Shown: positions 17,705 to 26,419, numbered from the stretch's first letter. The stretch: DNA of 64,000 nucleotides from Aureibaculum flavum (GCF_016406085.1 NZ_JAEHFJ010000003.1:312288-376287), one strand, 5' to 3'. Numbers and translations: made by a program. Notes: generated by a model not told the origin, from the letters alone.

Positions 17705-17962
17705 ACAAGAAACGGCAATGATATTCTTCAATTAGTTGACCCTAATGGAACCATCATAGATATTTTTGGAGTAATTGGAGAAGATGGAACTAACACCAAT
17801 CATGAATTTGAAAATGATCGTGCCTTAAGAAACACCTCTGTAACACAAGGAAATCCAGTGTATACATTTTCTGAATGGCAAATCTGGAATGATACCGGTG
17901 CAGCAGGAACAACGAAGTTACCACAAACTGCACTAGGAAATTTTACGCCACGAGTTAGATAG
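17705..17962 (+). pseudogene. 5'-truncated relic of a DUF5689/lamin-tail gene
   Basis: This stretch encodes the last 84 or so codons of a lamin-tail-domain protein, ending at a TAG at 17960-17962 in the same frame as the intact gene's stop. Upstream the frame meets a TAA at 17684-17686 and there is no start or signal peptide, so it is a remnant. Compared with copy A the changes are largely conservative and there are no indels, suggesting it was once a functional paralogue or diverged copy. It marks the right side of the HEPN cassette. Confidence 0.85.
17711..17962 (+). repeat. direct repeat, copy B
   Basis: Second copy of 15902-16153, offset 1809 bp, same orientation, no gaps; see copy A for identity. 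Homology fades towards 17711 and is not detectable further left. Confidence 0.9.
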
Positions 17963-17981
17963 TTTTTATAAATTAGCAGTT

Positions 17982-18470
17982 ATGCAGCAAGCAAAAATTA
18001 TAAACATACAAGACAAAAAACTAATAGGCTTGTCTATCCAAACTTCTTTAGCAGAAAATAAAGCCTTTGAATTATGGAAAGCCTTTAAACCCCGTGTAAA
18101 AGAAATAAATAAGAGAATAAATACAGGTTATTATTCAATACAGGTTTACAATGATGATTTTGATATACGGCAATTTACACCCCATACCATTTTTAAAAAA
18201 TGGGCAGCCACTGAGGTTTCTGATGTTGATACTACACCAGAAGGTTTAAAATCTTTTACTTTACCAGGAGGAGACTATGCTGTTTTTATTCATAAAGGTA
18301 CACCCCAACAATTTCCGAAAACAGCCGCATTTATTTATGGTGAATGGCTACCAAATTCTAATTATGATTTAGATAACCGTCCCCATTTTGAATATATACC
18401 AGAACATAATAAACCAAATGACCCTAATGCCGAAGAAGAGGTCTGGATACCTATTAAATTGAAAGCCTAA
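17982..18470 (+). CDS. GyrI-like / AraC effector-binding domain protein
   Basis: A 162-residue cytoplasmic protein consisting of one GyrI-like (effector-binding, SHV2) domain. It starts with the usual KKLIGLSIQTSL strand and ends with the WIPIKLK strand. The aromatic and glutamate residues near FEYIPEH and EEEVWIPI fit the ligand pocket. Stand-alone members bind or hydrolyse small hydrophobic or cationic compounds, or bind gyrase. No DNA-binding part is fused. It lies 19 bp after the gene relic and upstream of a separately promoted peroxiredoxin gene. Confidence 0.85.
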   Translation: MQQAKIINIQDKKLIGLSIQTSLAENKAFELWKAFKPRVKEINKRINTGYYSIQVYNDDFDIRQFTPHTIFKKWAATEVSDVDTTPEGLKSFTLPGGDYAVFIHKGTPQQFPKTAAFIYGEWLPNSNYDLDNRPHFEYIPEHNKPNDPNAEEEVWIPIKLKA

Positions 18471-18502
18471 AAACAACTTTAACATTTATTTAGCCAAAAA
18501 AA

Positions 18503-18514
18503 ATACATATGTAT
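18503..18514. promoter_or_regulatory. 12-bp palindrome upstream of peroxiredoxin
   Basis: ATACATATGTAT is a perfect palindrome occupying the -33 region, 11 bp upstream of the predicted -7 box of the peroxiredoxin gene. It could be an operator for a stress regulator. Short AT-rich palindromes also arise by chance. Confidence 0.35.
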
Positions 18515-18525
18515 TATTAATCTAC

Positions 18526-18533
18526 TAAATTTG
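18526..18533 (+). promoter_or_regulatory. predicted -7 box for peroxiredoxin
   Basis: TAAATTTG matches TAnnTTTG, 27 bp before the ATG at 18561. Confidence 0.5.
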
Positions 18534-18560
18534 TAGGATACTAAAATAAAAACAAAAATT

Positions 18561-19199
18561 ATGGCAACTTTACGATTAGGAGACACAGCTCCAAATTTTA
18601 CAGCTCAAAGCTCAATAGGTGAATTAAATTTACATGACTATTTAGGAGATAGTTGGGGAATTTTATTTTCTCACCCAGCAGATTTTACTCCTGTTTGTAC
18701 CACTGAATTAGGTACAACCGCAAAATATAAACCTGAATTTGATAAACGCAATGTAAAAATGATTGCATTAAGTGTAGATGGTGTTGAGTCTCACAAAGAA
18801 TGGATAAAAGATATTAATGAAACACAGCAAACGGAAGTTAACTTTCCAATAATTGCTGATGAAGATAGAAATGTATCTACGTTGTATGATATGATTCACC
18901 CAAAAGCGGATAATAGTTTAACAGTACGTTCTGTATTTATTATTGCACCAGATAAAACCATTAAATTGATTTTAACCTATCCTGCATCAACAGGTAGAAA
19001 CTTTAAAGAATTGTTACGTGTTATAGATTCGTTACAATTAACTGCTTATCACAAAGTAGCCACTCCTGCCAATTGGGAACAAGGTGATGATGTTGTGGTG
19101 AGTCCTGCAATTGCAACTGAAGATGCGAAAAAAATATTCACAAAAGGTGTAAAAGAAATAAAACCTTATTTGAGAATGACACCGCAACCAAATTTATAA
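18561..19199 (+). CDS. 1-Cys peroxiredoxin (Prx6 type)
   Basis: Thiol peroxidase of 212 residues that reduces hydrogen peroxide and organic hydroperoxides in the cytoplasm. The peroxidatic site is HPADFTPVCTTE with C46 and T43, and a conserved arginine in the TVRSVFII segment (near residue 127). C46 is the only cysteine, as in the 1-Cys Prx6 group. The long C-terminal extension (about 160-212, ending near KPYLRMTPQPNL) is also typical of Prx6. It has its own promoter and a strong terminator, so it is monocistronic. Confidence 0.95.
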   Translation: MATLRLGDTAPNFTAQSSIGELNLHDYLGDSWGILFSHPADFTPVCTTELGTTAKYKPEFDKRNVKMIALSVDGVESHKEWIKDINETQQTEVNFPIIADEDRNVSTLYDMIHPKADNSLTVRSVFIIAPDKTIKLILTYPASTGRNFKELLRVIDSLQLTAYHKVATPANWEQGDDVVVSPAIATEDAKKIFTKGVKEIKPYLRMTPQPNL

Positions 19200-19220
19200 T
19201 TCCAACATTTTATCTCACAA

Positions 19221-19252
19221 AAACCTCTTAATTTATAAGAGGTTTTTTTTTA
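19221..19252 (+). terminator. rho-independent terminator after peroxiredoxin
   Basis: AAACCTCTTA (19221-19230) pairs perfectly with TAAGAGGTTT (19236-19245), 5-nt loop, followed by a run of Ts to 19251. Confidence 0.9.
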
Positions 19253-19373
19253 TAATAGCCTCAGATTATCTTTATGGAAATTTAACTTTAAAACGACGTA
19301 AAGTCTGTCAATATTTAAAGTAATCACAATCTTTTCGTAATTTTAATTAAATCTAGTTTTTTATATGATATGG

Positions 19374-19381
19374 TATTTTTG
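19374..19381 (+). promoter_or_regulatory. predicted -7 box
   Basis: TATTTTTG matches TAnnTTTG, 28 bp before the ATG at 19410. Confidence 0.4.
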
Positions 19382-19409
19382 ACTCGTGTTAAACAAAAAA
19401 CTATGTATC

Positions 19410-19751
19410 ATGAAAAAACTAAAAGTAGCAATTGTAATGATTTTTATGGGATGCCTAACTGCCTTTCCTACAAACATTAACAACGAACCAGATATTAATC
19501 TTACGGTTCAAATAAAAAAAATGCTTGAATCTCCAGAATTTAAGTCAACCAAGGAAGAATTAAATGCAACTGTTCTTTTAATGTTAAATGCCAATGATGA
19601 AATAGTCATTATTGAAGTTAAATGTGCTGAAACCCAAGTTGAAAGTTTTGTAAAAAGCAGATTAAATTATAAAAGGGTAAAGCCTAATTCATTGCTAAAA
19701 GGTAAGATTTTCAAAATGCCATTAAAAATTGTTATGCAAAATAGAAGTTAA
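19410..19751 (+). CDS. small exported protein of unknown function
   Basis: A 113-residue protein. I start at the ATG at 19410, which gives a clean signal peptide (MKKLKVAIVMIFMGCLTAFPT); a GTG 24 bp upstream would put extra residues in front of it. The mature part begins with an acidic helix, then alternating strands (ELNATVLLMLNANDEIVIIEVKC) and ends in a basic strand (KGKIFKMPLKIVMQ). The pattern resembles small TonB-C-like or secretin-like beta-alpha-beta folds, but I recognise no family. It is flanked by a terminator upstream and a convergent gene downstream. Confidence 0.7.
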   Translation: MKKLKVAIVMIFMGCLTAFPTNINNEPDINLTVQIKKMLESPEFKSTKEELNATVLLMLNANDEIVIIEVKCAETQVESFVKSRLNYKRVKPNSLLKGKIFKMPLKIVMQNRS

Positions 19752-19801
19752 TTATTTGAGTTGATTAATAGGTAAACCCTTTTCCAAAGCTGGTTGCTGG
19801 A

Positions 19802-20758
19802 TTAGGGTTTATTGTTTTTTACAATAATATAGACTGGAAAATGATCGCTATACCCACCTTGAAACCAAGGGCCAATATAGGTTCTAAATGGTCTCCCTTT
19901 ATGTTTACCTTTCCATTCTTTTAAAAATTCTTCATCAAAAATATGAGCTTCTTTAAAAGTGAATTCAGTTGCATCAAGTAAGTTTTTACTTACAATTATC
20001 TGATCAAAAAGATGCCATTGCCTTCTATAAGTAGATGTTCCAAATCCCTTATCAAAGATTGATTCGTATGGATTGTAAAAATCTTCAGTTACCAAATGTT
20101 GTTTAATACTTGTGTTTGTTGGATCATCATTAAAATCGCCCATTATAACGATAGTTGGATTGGGTGTTTCAAGTTTAATTTTTTCTATAGTTTCATGAAC
20201 TAGAGCTGCTGCCTGTACTCTTTTATATTGTGTATCTCCATCTTCTCGTCTAGATGGCCAGTGGTTTACAAAAAAGTGAATCAGTTTACCTTGTAATTTC
20301 CCTTTTACCAATAAAATATCACGAGTTTGATCTCTAACCCCATCAAAATTATCTACCAAAAGTGTAATTGATTCAGAACTAATTAATTCAAAAACAGCTT
20401 TCCTGTATAAAAAAGCAACATCTACACCACGCTCATCAGGAGAATCAAAATGAACAATTTCATATCCCTTATCTTTTAACTCGTTCTTATCTAATAAATC
20501 ATTTATTACGTTTCTGTTTTCAACCTCGGCAACACCAATTATTGCAGGTAAAAAACCTGTTTCATTAACTCCAATTTGAGAAATGGCTTTACTTAATAGA
20601 TTTAATTTTCTTTCGTATCTTTTTTTATTCCATTTATTTCTACCTGTTGGTGTATAATCTCTATCCAACACCTTATCTGTATCTGTAATATCAAATAGGT
20701 TTTCGAGATTGTAAAATGCAATAGAATATAAATTGTGCTTCTCTTTGTCTTCCGTCAA
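19802..20758 (-). CDS. endonuclease/exonuclease/phosphatase family protein
   Basis: A 318-residue metal-dependent phosphodiesterase of the EEP (DNase I-like) superfamily. Motifs in order: YNLENLFD (16-23), VAEVENR with the metal-binding glutamate near 78-80, HWPSRR, GDFNDDP and SDHFPV at the C-terminus. There is no signal peptide, so either it is cytoplasmic or exported by another route. The NLENLFD type in Bacteroidota is usually called an endonuclease; real substrates (nucleic acid or phosphoesters) are unknown. It is monocistronic. Confidence 0.88.
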   Translation of the reverse strand: MTEDKEKHNLYSIAFYNLENLFDITDTDKVLDRDYTPTGRNKWNKKRYERKLNLLSKAISQIGVNETGFLPAIIGVAEVENRNVINDLLDKNELKDKGYEIVHFDSPDERGVDVAFLYRKAVFELISSESITLLVDNFDGVRDQTRDILLVKGKLQGKLIHFFVNHWPSRREDGDTQYKRVQAAALVHETIEKIKLETPNPTIVIMGDFNDDPTNTSIKQHLVTEDFYNPYESIFDKGFGTSTYRRQWHLFDQIIVSKNLLDATEFTFKEAHIFDEEFLKEWKGKHKGRPFRTYIGPWFQGGYSDHFPVYIIVKNNKP

Positions 20759-20980
20759 AATATAAAATTAGTATGCATCGAAAGTACAAAAAATATTGAA
20801 CTGGTTTTTACTTTTCACATTTAAGCGAGTATTATTGATTTTTTGTCCAATTGAAGGCTTTTTAAAGTTGCATAGCACAGCTATGAAAGGATAAAAAGGA
20901 AAAAAATAGGTGAAAAAGGATAATTTTATACCGAATGGAAAAAGTTAAAATCAGTTCATCATTAAGTTCGGTATTCTTCA

Positions 20981-20988
20981 TACCTTTG
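20981..20988 (+). promoter_or_regulatory. predicted -7 box of hflX, implying a leaderless mRNA
   Basis: TACCTTTG matches TAnnTTTG and ends only 4 bp before the hflX ATG at 20993. With the usual spacing transcription would begin at or next to the A of ATG. Confidence 0.45.
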
Positions 20989-20992
20989 TAAC

Positions 20993-22207
20993 ATGATAGA
21001 AGAAAAGAGTTTAGAGCTTGAAAAAGTTGTACTTATTGGTATAATGAATCAAGAACAAGATGCTGAAAAATCTCAAGAATACTTAGATGAACTAGAATTT
21101 TTGACGTTTACAGCAGGAGGTGAAGTCGTAAAACGATTTACACAAAAAGTTGACACGCCTAATCCGAAAACCTTTATTGGTTCTGGAAAAATGGAAGAAG
21201 TAAAGCAATTCGTTGAGGCAAATGACATTGGTGCCGTTATTTTTGATGATGAATTATCACCAGGACAACAAAGAAATATAGAGAAGATGCTGAAATGTAA
21301 AATATTAGACAGAACAGGTCTAATATTAGATATTTTTGCTCAGCGTGCCCAAACAAGTTATGCTCGTACGCAAGTTGAATTAGCTCAATATGAATACTTA
21401 TTACCACGTTTAACAGGATTGTGGACGCACCTTGAAAGACAACAAGGTGGTATTGGTATGCGTGGACCAGGTGAAACAGAAATTGAAACAGATAGACGTA
21501 TTGTACGAGATAGAATTACTTTATTAAAAAAGAAATTAATTACCATTGATAAACAAATGGCCGTGCAACGTGGCAATCGTGGTAAAATGGTACGTGTGGC
21601 CTTAGTGGGTTACACAAACGTGGGTAAATCTACGTTAATGAATGTTATCAGTAAAAGTGATGTTTTTGCAGAAAACAAGTTGTTTGCTACGTTAGATACC
21701 ACTGTTAGAAAGGTGGTTATTAAAAATATTCCTTTTTTACTTACCGATACTGTTGGGTTTATTAGAAAATTACCTACACAACTGGTAGAGTCTTTCAAAT
21801 CTACGTTGGATGAAGTACGTGAAGCAGATTTGTTATTACATGTAGTTGATATTTCTCATCCTAATTTTGAAGAACATATAGATTCTGTAAATAAAATTTT
21901 AGATGAGATAAAAAGTGCAGATAAACCAAGTTTAATGATCTTTAATAAGATTGACAATTATACCTATGATACTATTGATGATGATGATTTAGTTACTGAA
22001 AAAACTTCAGCACATTATACCTTAGACGATTGGAAAAAAACATGGATGTCTAAATTAGATGAGAATTGCATCTTTATTTCTGCCTTAAACAAAGAAAATA
22101 TAGACGACTTTAAGGATAAGGTTTTTGAAGCTGTTAAGAAAATTCATATTGAACGGTTTCCCTATAATGATTTCTTATATCATGAATATAAGGAAGAAGA
22201 AGAGTAA
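20993..22207 (+). CDS. hflX: ribosome-associated GTPase HflX
   Basis: A 404-residue cytoplasmic GTPase that binds the 50S subunit and splits or rescues stalled ribosomes under stress. The N-terminal HflX domain (about 10-195) includes the GSGKMEEV and RGPGETEIETDRR motifs. The G domain has G1 GYTNVGKST (from residue 206), G3 DTVGFIRKLP (near 251) and G4 FNKID. The next in-frame ATG (21044) would cut off the first domain strand, so 20993 is the start. It is followed by a strong terminator. Confidence 0.97.
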   Translation: MIEEKSLELEKVVLIGIMNQEQDAEKSQEYLDELEFLTFTAGGEVVKRFTQKVDTPNPKTFIGSGKMEEVKQFVEANDIGAVIFDDELSPGQQRNIEKMLKCKILDRTGLILDIFAQRAQTSYARTQVELAQYEYLLPRLTGLWTHLERQQGGIGMRGPGETEIETDRRIVRDRITLLKKKLITIDKQMAVQRGNRGKMVRVALVGYTNVGKSTLMNVISKSDVFAENKLFATLDTTVRKVVIKNIPFLLTDTVGFIRKLPTQLVESFKSTLDEVREADLLLHVVDISHPNFEEHIDSVNKILDEIKSADKPSLMIFNKIDNYTYDTIDDDDLVTEKTSAHYTLDDWKKTWMSKLDENCIFISALNKENIDDFKDKVFEAVKKIHIERFPYNDFLYHEYKEEEE

Positions 22208-22212
22208 AAGAA

Positions 22213-22246
22213 AAAAGCATCCTACTGTATAGGATGCTTTTTTTTT
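22213..22246 (+). terminator. bidirectional terminator between hflX and the convergent lipoprotein gene
   Basis: AGCATCCTA and TAGGATGCT form a perfect stem with a CTGTA loop, flanked by an A run on the left and a long T run on the right. It can serve both the hflX transcript and the minus-strand operon ending at 22262. Confidence 0.9.
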
Positions 22247-22261
22247 GAAAAATGAATAGGT

Positions 22262-23131
22262 TTATTTTCCCTGTCTCATTTTTACCATTTTCTGAATCAT
22301 ATCATACATTTCCCGCAATTCTTTTTCGCTCATATTTTGCATTTCGTCGTCTTCTTTGTCTGCCAATGCCATTTTTTTCCATTCCGTAAAAGAGAGTTTA
22401 CTTAGTTTATCCATGTCTTCATCTATGCTCTCCATGTCCATATCCATGTCTTCATCAAAATTTTCGTTACTAAAAAAGTTCTCTGTTTTCTTAATTGGAA
22501 AATCAGGTAATTCAAAATTTGAATCAGGTACATTAATATCAAATTGAATATTAGTTGCTTTTTTAGAAGTTGTAATTCCCATTACTGTGCTTTCAATTTT
22601 AAGTGTAAAATGTTTATACACCCATTGTTTAACACCCATAGCTTCCCAGATTTCACATTTATAACCCATATAATCTTCTTCACCAATCATTTTTCCATTT
22701 AGGTTTTTTATCATACCTCTACCAACATCTCCAGCATCAGCATCTGGATGAAATGCAGTAATCATATCCATAGGTATTGAACGTTGAGCAATAATTTCTT
22801 TAGTATCAAAATCTACCGTAAACCATTCACCATTATCTAATTTATTGATGATATGAGATTCCTCTTTCTCTTCCGTTTTCTTTCCAAATATTTTGGTTTG
22901 CGTGTTTTGGGTTGACTTTTCGTCTTTTAGCTCAATGGCTCCCCAATCTTTAAAATAAATAGTTTCTGTACCTGATCCAGACATGGTACTTCCTAAAACT
23001 TTACCATTAATTGTAGATTCATAGCTTACAATACCTGATTTTATTTGATAACGTTTCAATTCTTTTTGGCTGTTTCCTGTGCAACTTACCAACGTTGCAC
23101 ATAAGAAAATTAATAAACTCGACTTTTTCAT
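22262..23131 (-). CDS. lipoprotein of unknown function
   Basis: A 289-residue lipoprotein with lipobox LVSC (C17) and a polar mature chain. The N-terminal half begins KSGIVSYES and is beta-rich, a pattern also seen in several Bacteroidota lipoproteins that read out as a strand-rich sandwich. The C-terminal third is very rich in D, E, M and K (about 220-289), predicted helical and flexible. It is the last gene of a minus-strand set after the LRR and OmpA proteins, 17 bp behind its neighbour. No family name can be given. Confidence 0.75.
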   Translation of the reverse strand: MKKSSLLIFLCATLVSCTGNSQKELKRYQIKSGIVSYESTINGKVLGSTMSGSGTETIYFKDWGAIELKDEKSTQNTQTKIFGKKTEEKEESHIINKLDNGEWFTVDFDTKEIIAQRSIPMDMITAFHPDADAGDVGRGMIKNLNGKMIGEEDYMGYKCEIWEAMGVKQWVYKHFTLKIESTVMGITTSKKATNIQFDINVPDSNFELPDFPIKKTENFFSNENFDEDMDMDMESIDEDMDKLSKLSFTEWKKMALADKEDDEMQNMSEKELREMYDMIQKMVKMRQGK

Positions 23132-23148
23132 TTGTTTATATTTAAAGA

Positions 23149-23667
23149 TTATAACGGGTTTGCTGTAACTTCTAATTCTGCTGTGACTTCAATAGTAAAA
23201 TTTACGTCACTTTCATCTGAAGTTGTTTGCCCTGAAATACCAACGATTATACTTTTATTGTTTTTTAATAAATCGGCCATACTGTTTAGCTTACTAACCT
23301 CTGTAACTTCGAAAATAGTGGCTGCATCATAAGCTGATTTTACATTAAAACCTTCTGTTTTTAAAATAATAGTGTTAGCATAAAAATCTACATCAACATA
23401 AGCTTCTGTATTTCCAGAAAAACTTATGATTTTGTAGGTTAATTTTTTAATTTTCACATCTTTTATCTTGTTTAAATAATCGTGTGTATCATTGTTGTCG
23501 ATACTTAAATCAACACTTTCGTTAATGGTTTCTTGACCTTGTTTAACCTGAGCAACAATGGTAGATTTTATTGTAGTATCAAAATCTACGTCTAAAATAT
23601 CGTCGTCACAAGATATAAATACGAAACACATAAGTAATGCCGATAAAATTTTTACAGTTGTTTTCAT
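23149..23667 (-). CDS. lipoprotein of unknown function
   Basis: A 172-residue lipoprotein: signal MKTTVKILSALLMCFVFISC (C20) followed by an acidic DDDILDVDFD linker. The rest is predicted beta-sandwich with alternating hydrophobic residues, for example KIKKLTYKIISF and VNFTIEVTAELEV. It lies 28 bp after the LRR gene and 17 bp before the next lipoprotein gene, so the three are likely co-transcribed and act together at the cell envelope. I do not recognise the family. Confidence 0.75.
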   Translation of the reverse strand: MKTTVKILSALLMCFVFISCDDDILDVDFDTTIKSTIVAQVKQGQETINESVDLSIDNNDTHDYLNKIKDVKIKKLTYKIISFSGNTEAYVDVDFYANTIILKTEGFNVKSAYDAATIFEVTEVSKLNSMADLLKNNKSIIVGISGQTTSDESDVNFTIEVTAELEVTANPL

Positions 23668-23695
23668 AATGTTGTTTTTATAGATTTATTTTTAT

Positions 23696-25087
23696 TCAAA
23701 AATAAGTGTCACAATTAGGCAATAGCTCCTTAATTTGTTCTCTTTCTGGTTCATTTAATTGATTATCAGAAATATTAAGATTGTATAAATTTGTTAATTT
23801 GCTAAAAGATTTAGGTAAACTACTTAATTGATTACCTTCTAAAGAAAGACTGTTTAAATTGGTGAGATTACCAAATGAATCAGGCAGTTCTACCAATTGA
23901 TTATCTTCCATTGTAAGGCTGTTTAAATTGGTGAGATTACCAATTGCATCAGGGAGGTTTTCAAATAGGTTATTATTTAAATTTAAGAAGGTTAAGTTAT
24001 TCAGTTTTCCTATTGATTCTGGAAGACTAGATAATTGGTTCTTTTGTGCATAAAGCATTGATAAGCTTATTAAGTTTCCAAAGGTTTCAGGTAACTTTTT
24101 GAGCTGGTTACTTGTAAGGTATAATTCTTCAAGATTAGATAAATTTCCAAAAGATTCTGGAAGTAATTCTAACTGATTTCCATAAAGATTAAGAGTATAA
24201 AGATTGTTAAGGTTCCCTATAGATTCTGGAAGTGTCTTTAATTGGTTAGCACTTAGATTAAGTTCATTTAATGCAGTTAAAGATAAAATAACTTTGGGTA
24301 AACTATCCAGTTTATTACCACTTACATCAAACCCTACCAAATTTGTTAACTCATTAAGAGATTCTGGTAAGGTTGTAAGTTGATTACTACTAAATGAAAG
24401 TTTGGTCAAATTAGATAGTTTACCAATTGATTTAGGTATTATAGAGATTTGATTATCAATCAGAAATAATGTTTTAAGATTTATGAGGTTACCTACAGCT
24501 TCAGGTAACTCGGTAAGTTTGTTTCCACCCAATGATAACTCCGTCAAATTAGTAAGGTTTCCAATAGTTTCTGGAATAATTGTCAGTTTACTGGAAGAGA
24601 TATTAATAGATTTTAAATTCTTTAATTTTCCTATGGATTCTGGAAGGCTTGATAGGTCACTTTGAGAAATAGAAAGGCTTTCTAAATTGGTTAATTCTCC
24701 TATAGACTTCGGTAATTCGGTAATTTTGCTGATGGAGATATTTAAGTATTTTAAATTTTTAAGATTTCCTATAGATTCTGGCAGATTTGTAAACTGATTC
24801 ATCCTAAATTCAATAGTTGAAAGGTTTTGGAGTTCGCCAATTTCTTTAGGAAGGATTGTAATTTGTGTATTTGCTATGGTTAGATATTTTAAACTTTTAA
24901 GTTTCTTAATTGAACTAGATATAGTGGTAGTTTCTTGCCCACTTAATTCTAAACTAAAAACTTGATCTGGAGTTTTTAATGCTTCTTCAACGGATGTATA
25001 GGTTTTATTCTCCTGAGCAAATACATTTGTACTTAGAATAAAAAAGAGTATAAATAAGACTGATTTTAATGGTTGTAATTTTTTCAT
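23696..25087 (-). CDS. exported leucine-rich-repeat protein
   Basis: A 463-residue protein with a signal peptide (cut after VFAQ, residue 25). It then carries about 17 leucine-rich repeats of 23 residues with the LP-x-x-IG-x-L-x-NL core, covering about 60-445, and ends with a short PEREQIKELLPNC cap. It is probably periplasmic or surface-exposed and binds another protein. At the DNA level neighbouring repeats are nearly identical, e.g. from 23850 and 23919 (69-bp period), so unequal recombination could change the repeat number. The OmpA-family gene lies 39 bp upstream. Confidence 0.9.
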   Translation of the reverse strand: MKKLQPLKSVLFILFFILSTNVFAQENKTYTSVEEALKTPDQVFSLELSGQETTTISSSIKKLKSLKYLTIANTQITILPKEIGELQNLSTIEFRMNQFTNLPESIGNLKNLKYLNISISKITELPKSIGELTNLESLSISQSDLSSLPESIGKLKNLKSINISSSKLTIIPETIGNLTNLTELSLGGNKLTELPEAVGNLINLKTLFLIDNQISIIPKSIGKLSNLTKLSFSSNQLTTLPESLNELTNLVGFDVSGNKLDSLPKVILSLTALNELNLSANQLKTLPESIGNLNNLYTLNLYGNQLELLPESFGNLSNLEELYLTSNQLKKLPETFGNLISLSMLYAQKNQLSSLPESIGKLNNLTFLNLNNNLFENLPDAIGNLTNLNSLTMEDNQLVELPDSFGNLTNLNSLSLEGNQLSSLPKSFSKLTNLYNLNISDNQLNEPEREQIKELLPNCDTYF

Positions 25088-25126
25088 TTTAATAGATTTT
25101 AGATTGTTATAATTGTCTATTAGGGA

Positions 25127-26419
25127 CTAAAATTTTACAAATTCTACCCGTCTATTATTTGCTTTACCTTCTGGTGAACTATTATTGTCTATAGGTTTAG
25201 ATTCTCCAAAACCATCTGATTTTAATCTGTTTGAAGAAATTCCCATTGTAATTAACTGATTCATTACGGTTTCACCTCTTGCTTTAGATAAAGTCATATT
25301 TGCATCATCTCCACCATCACTATCTGTATGGCCTTCTACACTAAAATTAAGTTCAGGTTGTTTTTGCATTAACTCATAAATTTTGTTAATTGGCCCCATA
25401 CTTTCGGCTTTCAACGTGGCTTTGTTTACATCGAATTTAATTCCGTTTACCACAATTTTCCCTTCAGTAAGTACACGGTCATAATATTTAACACCACCTT
25501 TGGCGATACGGATATTTTTAATATACATATTGTCATTACCTGCTTCAATGGTAATTCCTGAAGGATTAACTTCTAAATGAGGTACATTTATTAAACGTGT
25601 ATCATTAAAATAGGCTTTGTATTTCCCGTTGGTATAAGCCATAGAAATGTGTTTCCATGATCCTTCAATCTCTTTTGACCATCCTATCTTTTCAGTTCCT
25701 GGATAAGACTTATCTGAATCCATAAACGATAAAGCGTGAGGCATTACAACCAATCGTTCTGTCTTTTGCCTATTGTTTTTTTGGTCACACAAATAAATCC
25801 ATAATCTGTTTGATGTTGTGTATCCTTTTGCAAACCATACATCTAATTCTACAGTAAAAACATCGGGCAAATAATCTTCATTAGAATTCTTAAGGTAGGG
25901 TATAATGTAAGATTGGTGACTAAGAAACATAATCACATTTTCGCCATCAACATTCCCAATTTCAGCATTACCTTTATATAAATCCCATCGGCTTGGAAAT
26001 TCTCCATTTTCTTCATCGGCACTTGGCCCATCTTCAAAAATTACGGTATCTCCAGGAATAAAATCAAACTTATTCCAAACTACATTTGGTTTTTTAGGCC
26101 GTTGAATTTCATTTGGGTCTGTATTACCATTAATTTTTTTTGCCACCTCGTCATTGGACTTTTCTTTGTCTGTTTCCTCGCCCTTTTTCTTTTTACCATC
26201 GATGGTATCTTCAGCATCATCAAAGGTTTTGTCAATCTTTTTATTTATTCTTTTTTCAGTTCTTTTTTCCGCTTCACTTTCAACTTTTTTTTCGGTCTTT
26301 TTTAGTATTCTTTTTAAAATTTGTGCCTCCGTTTGTTGCGGTGCAAAAACATATAACATAGCTACAAGTACTAATTTAATAGCCATACTAAATCGGTAAT
26401 GATGGATTGAATTTTTCAT
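25127..26419 (-). CDS. OmpA-family outer-membrane/peptidoglycan-binding protein
   Basis: A 430-residue exported protein. The signal peptide ends near FAPQQTEAQ; an alternative start at M12 (26386) gives an equally good signal. Next comes a highly charged coiled-coil-like stretch (about 33-95, rich in K and E). A beta-sandwich resembling LamG/concanavalin folds follows (about 110-305; DVWFAKGYTTSNRLWIYLCD). The C-terminal OmpA domain (about 315-430) has SVEGHTDSDG and the NNRRVEF end that contact peptidoglycan. It leads the minus-strand set with the LRR protein and two lipoproteins, and follows a TPR-LuxR regulator. Confidence 0.9.
   Translation of the reverse strand: MKNSIHHYRFSMAIKLVLVAMLYVFAPQQTEAQILKRILKKTEKKVESEAEKRTEKRINKKIDKTFDDAEDTIDGKKKKGEETDKEKSNDEVAKKINGNTDPNEIQRPKKPNVVWNKFDFIPGDTVIFEDGPSADEENGEFPSRWDLYKGNAEIGNVDGENVIMFLSHQSYIIPYLKNSNEDYLPDVFTVELDVWFAKGYTTSNRLWIYLCDQKNNRQKTERLVVMPHALSFMDSDKSYPGTEKIGWSKEIEGSWKHISMAYTNGKYKAYFNDTRLINVPHLEVNPSGITIEAGNDNMYIKNIRIAKGGVKYYDRVLTEGKIVVNGIKFDVNKATLKAESMGPINKIYELMQKQPELNFSVEGHTDSDGGDDANMTLSKARGETVMNQLITMGISSNRLKSDGFGESKPIDNNSSPEGKANNRRVEFVKF

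Noticed and set aside
19386-19409. GTG start for the small exported protein
   Set aside because: It adds residues ahead of a complete signal peptide; the ATG at 19410 is better placed relative to the predicted -7 box.
23820-24900. Regular DNA repeats that could suggest a CRISPR array
   Set aside because: The 69-bp period is in frame and encodes leucine-rich repeats; there are no constant repeat/unique spacer units or cas genes.
26102-26399. Several overlapping plus-strand frames opposite the OmpA-family gene
   Set aside because: They are phenylalanine-rich mirror images of the lysine/glutamate-rich coiled-coil segment on the other strand.
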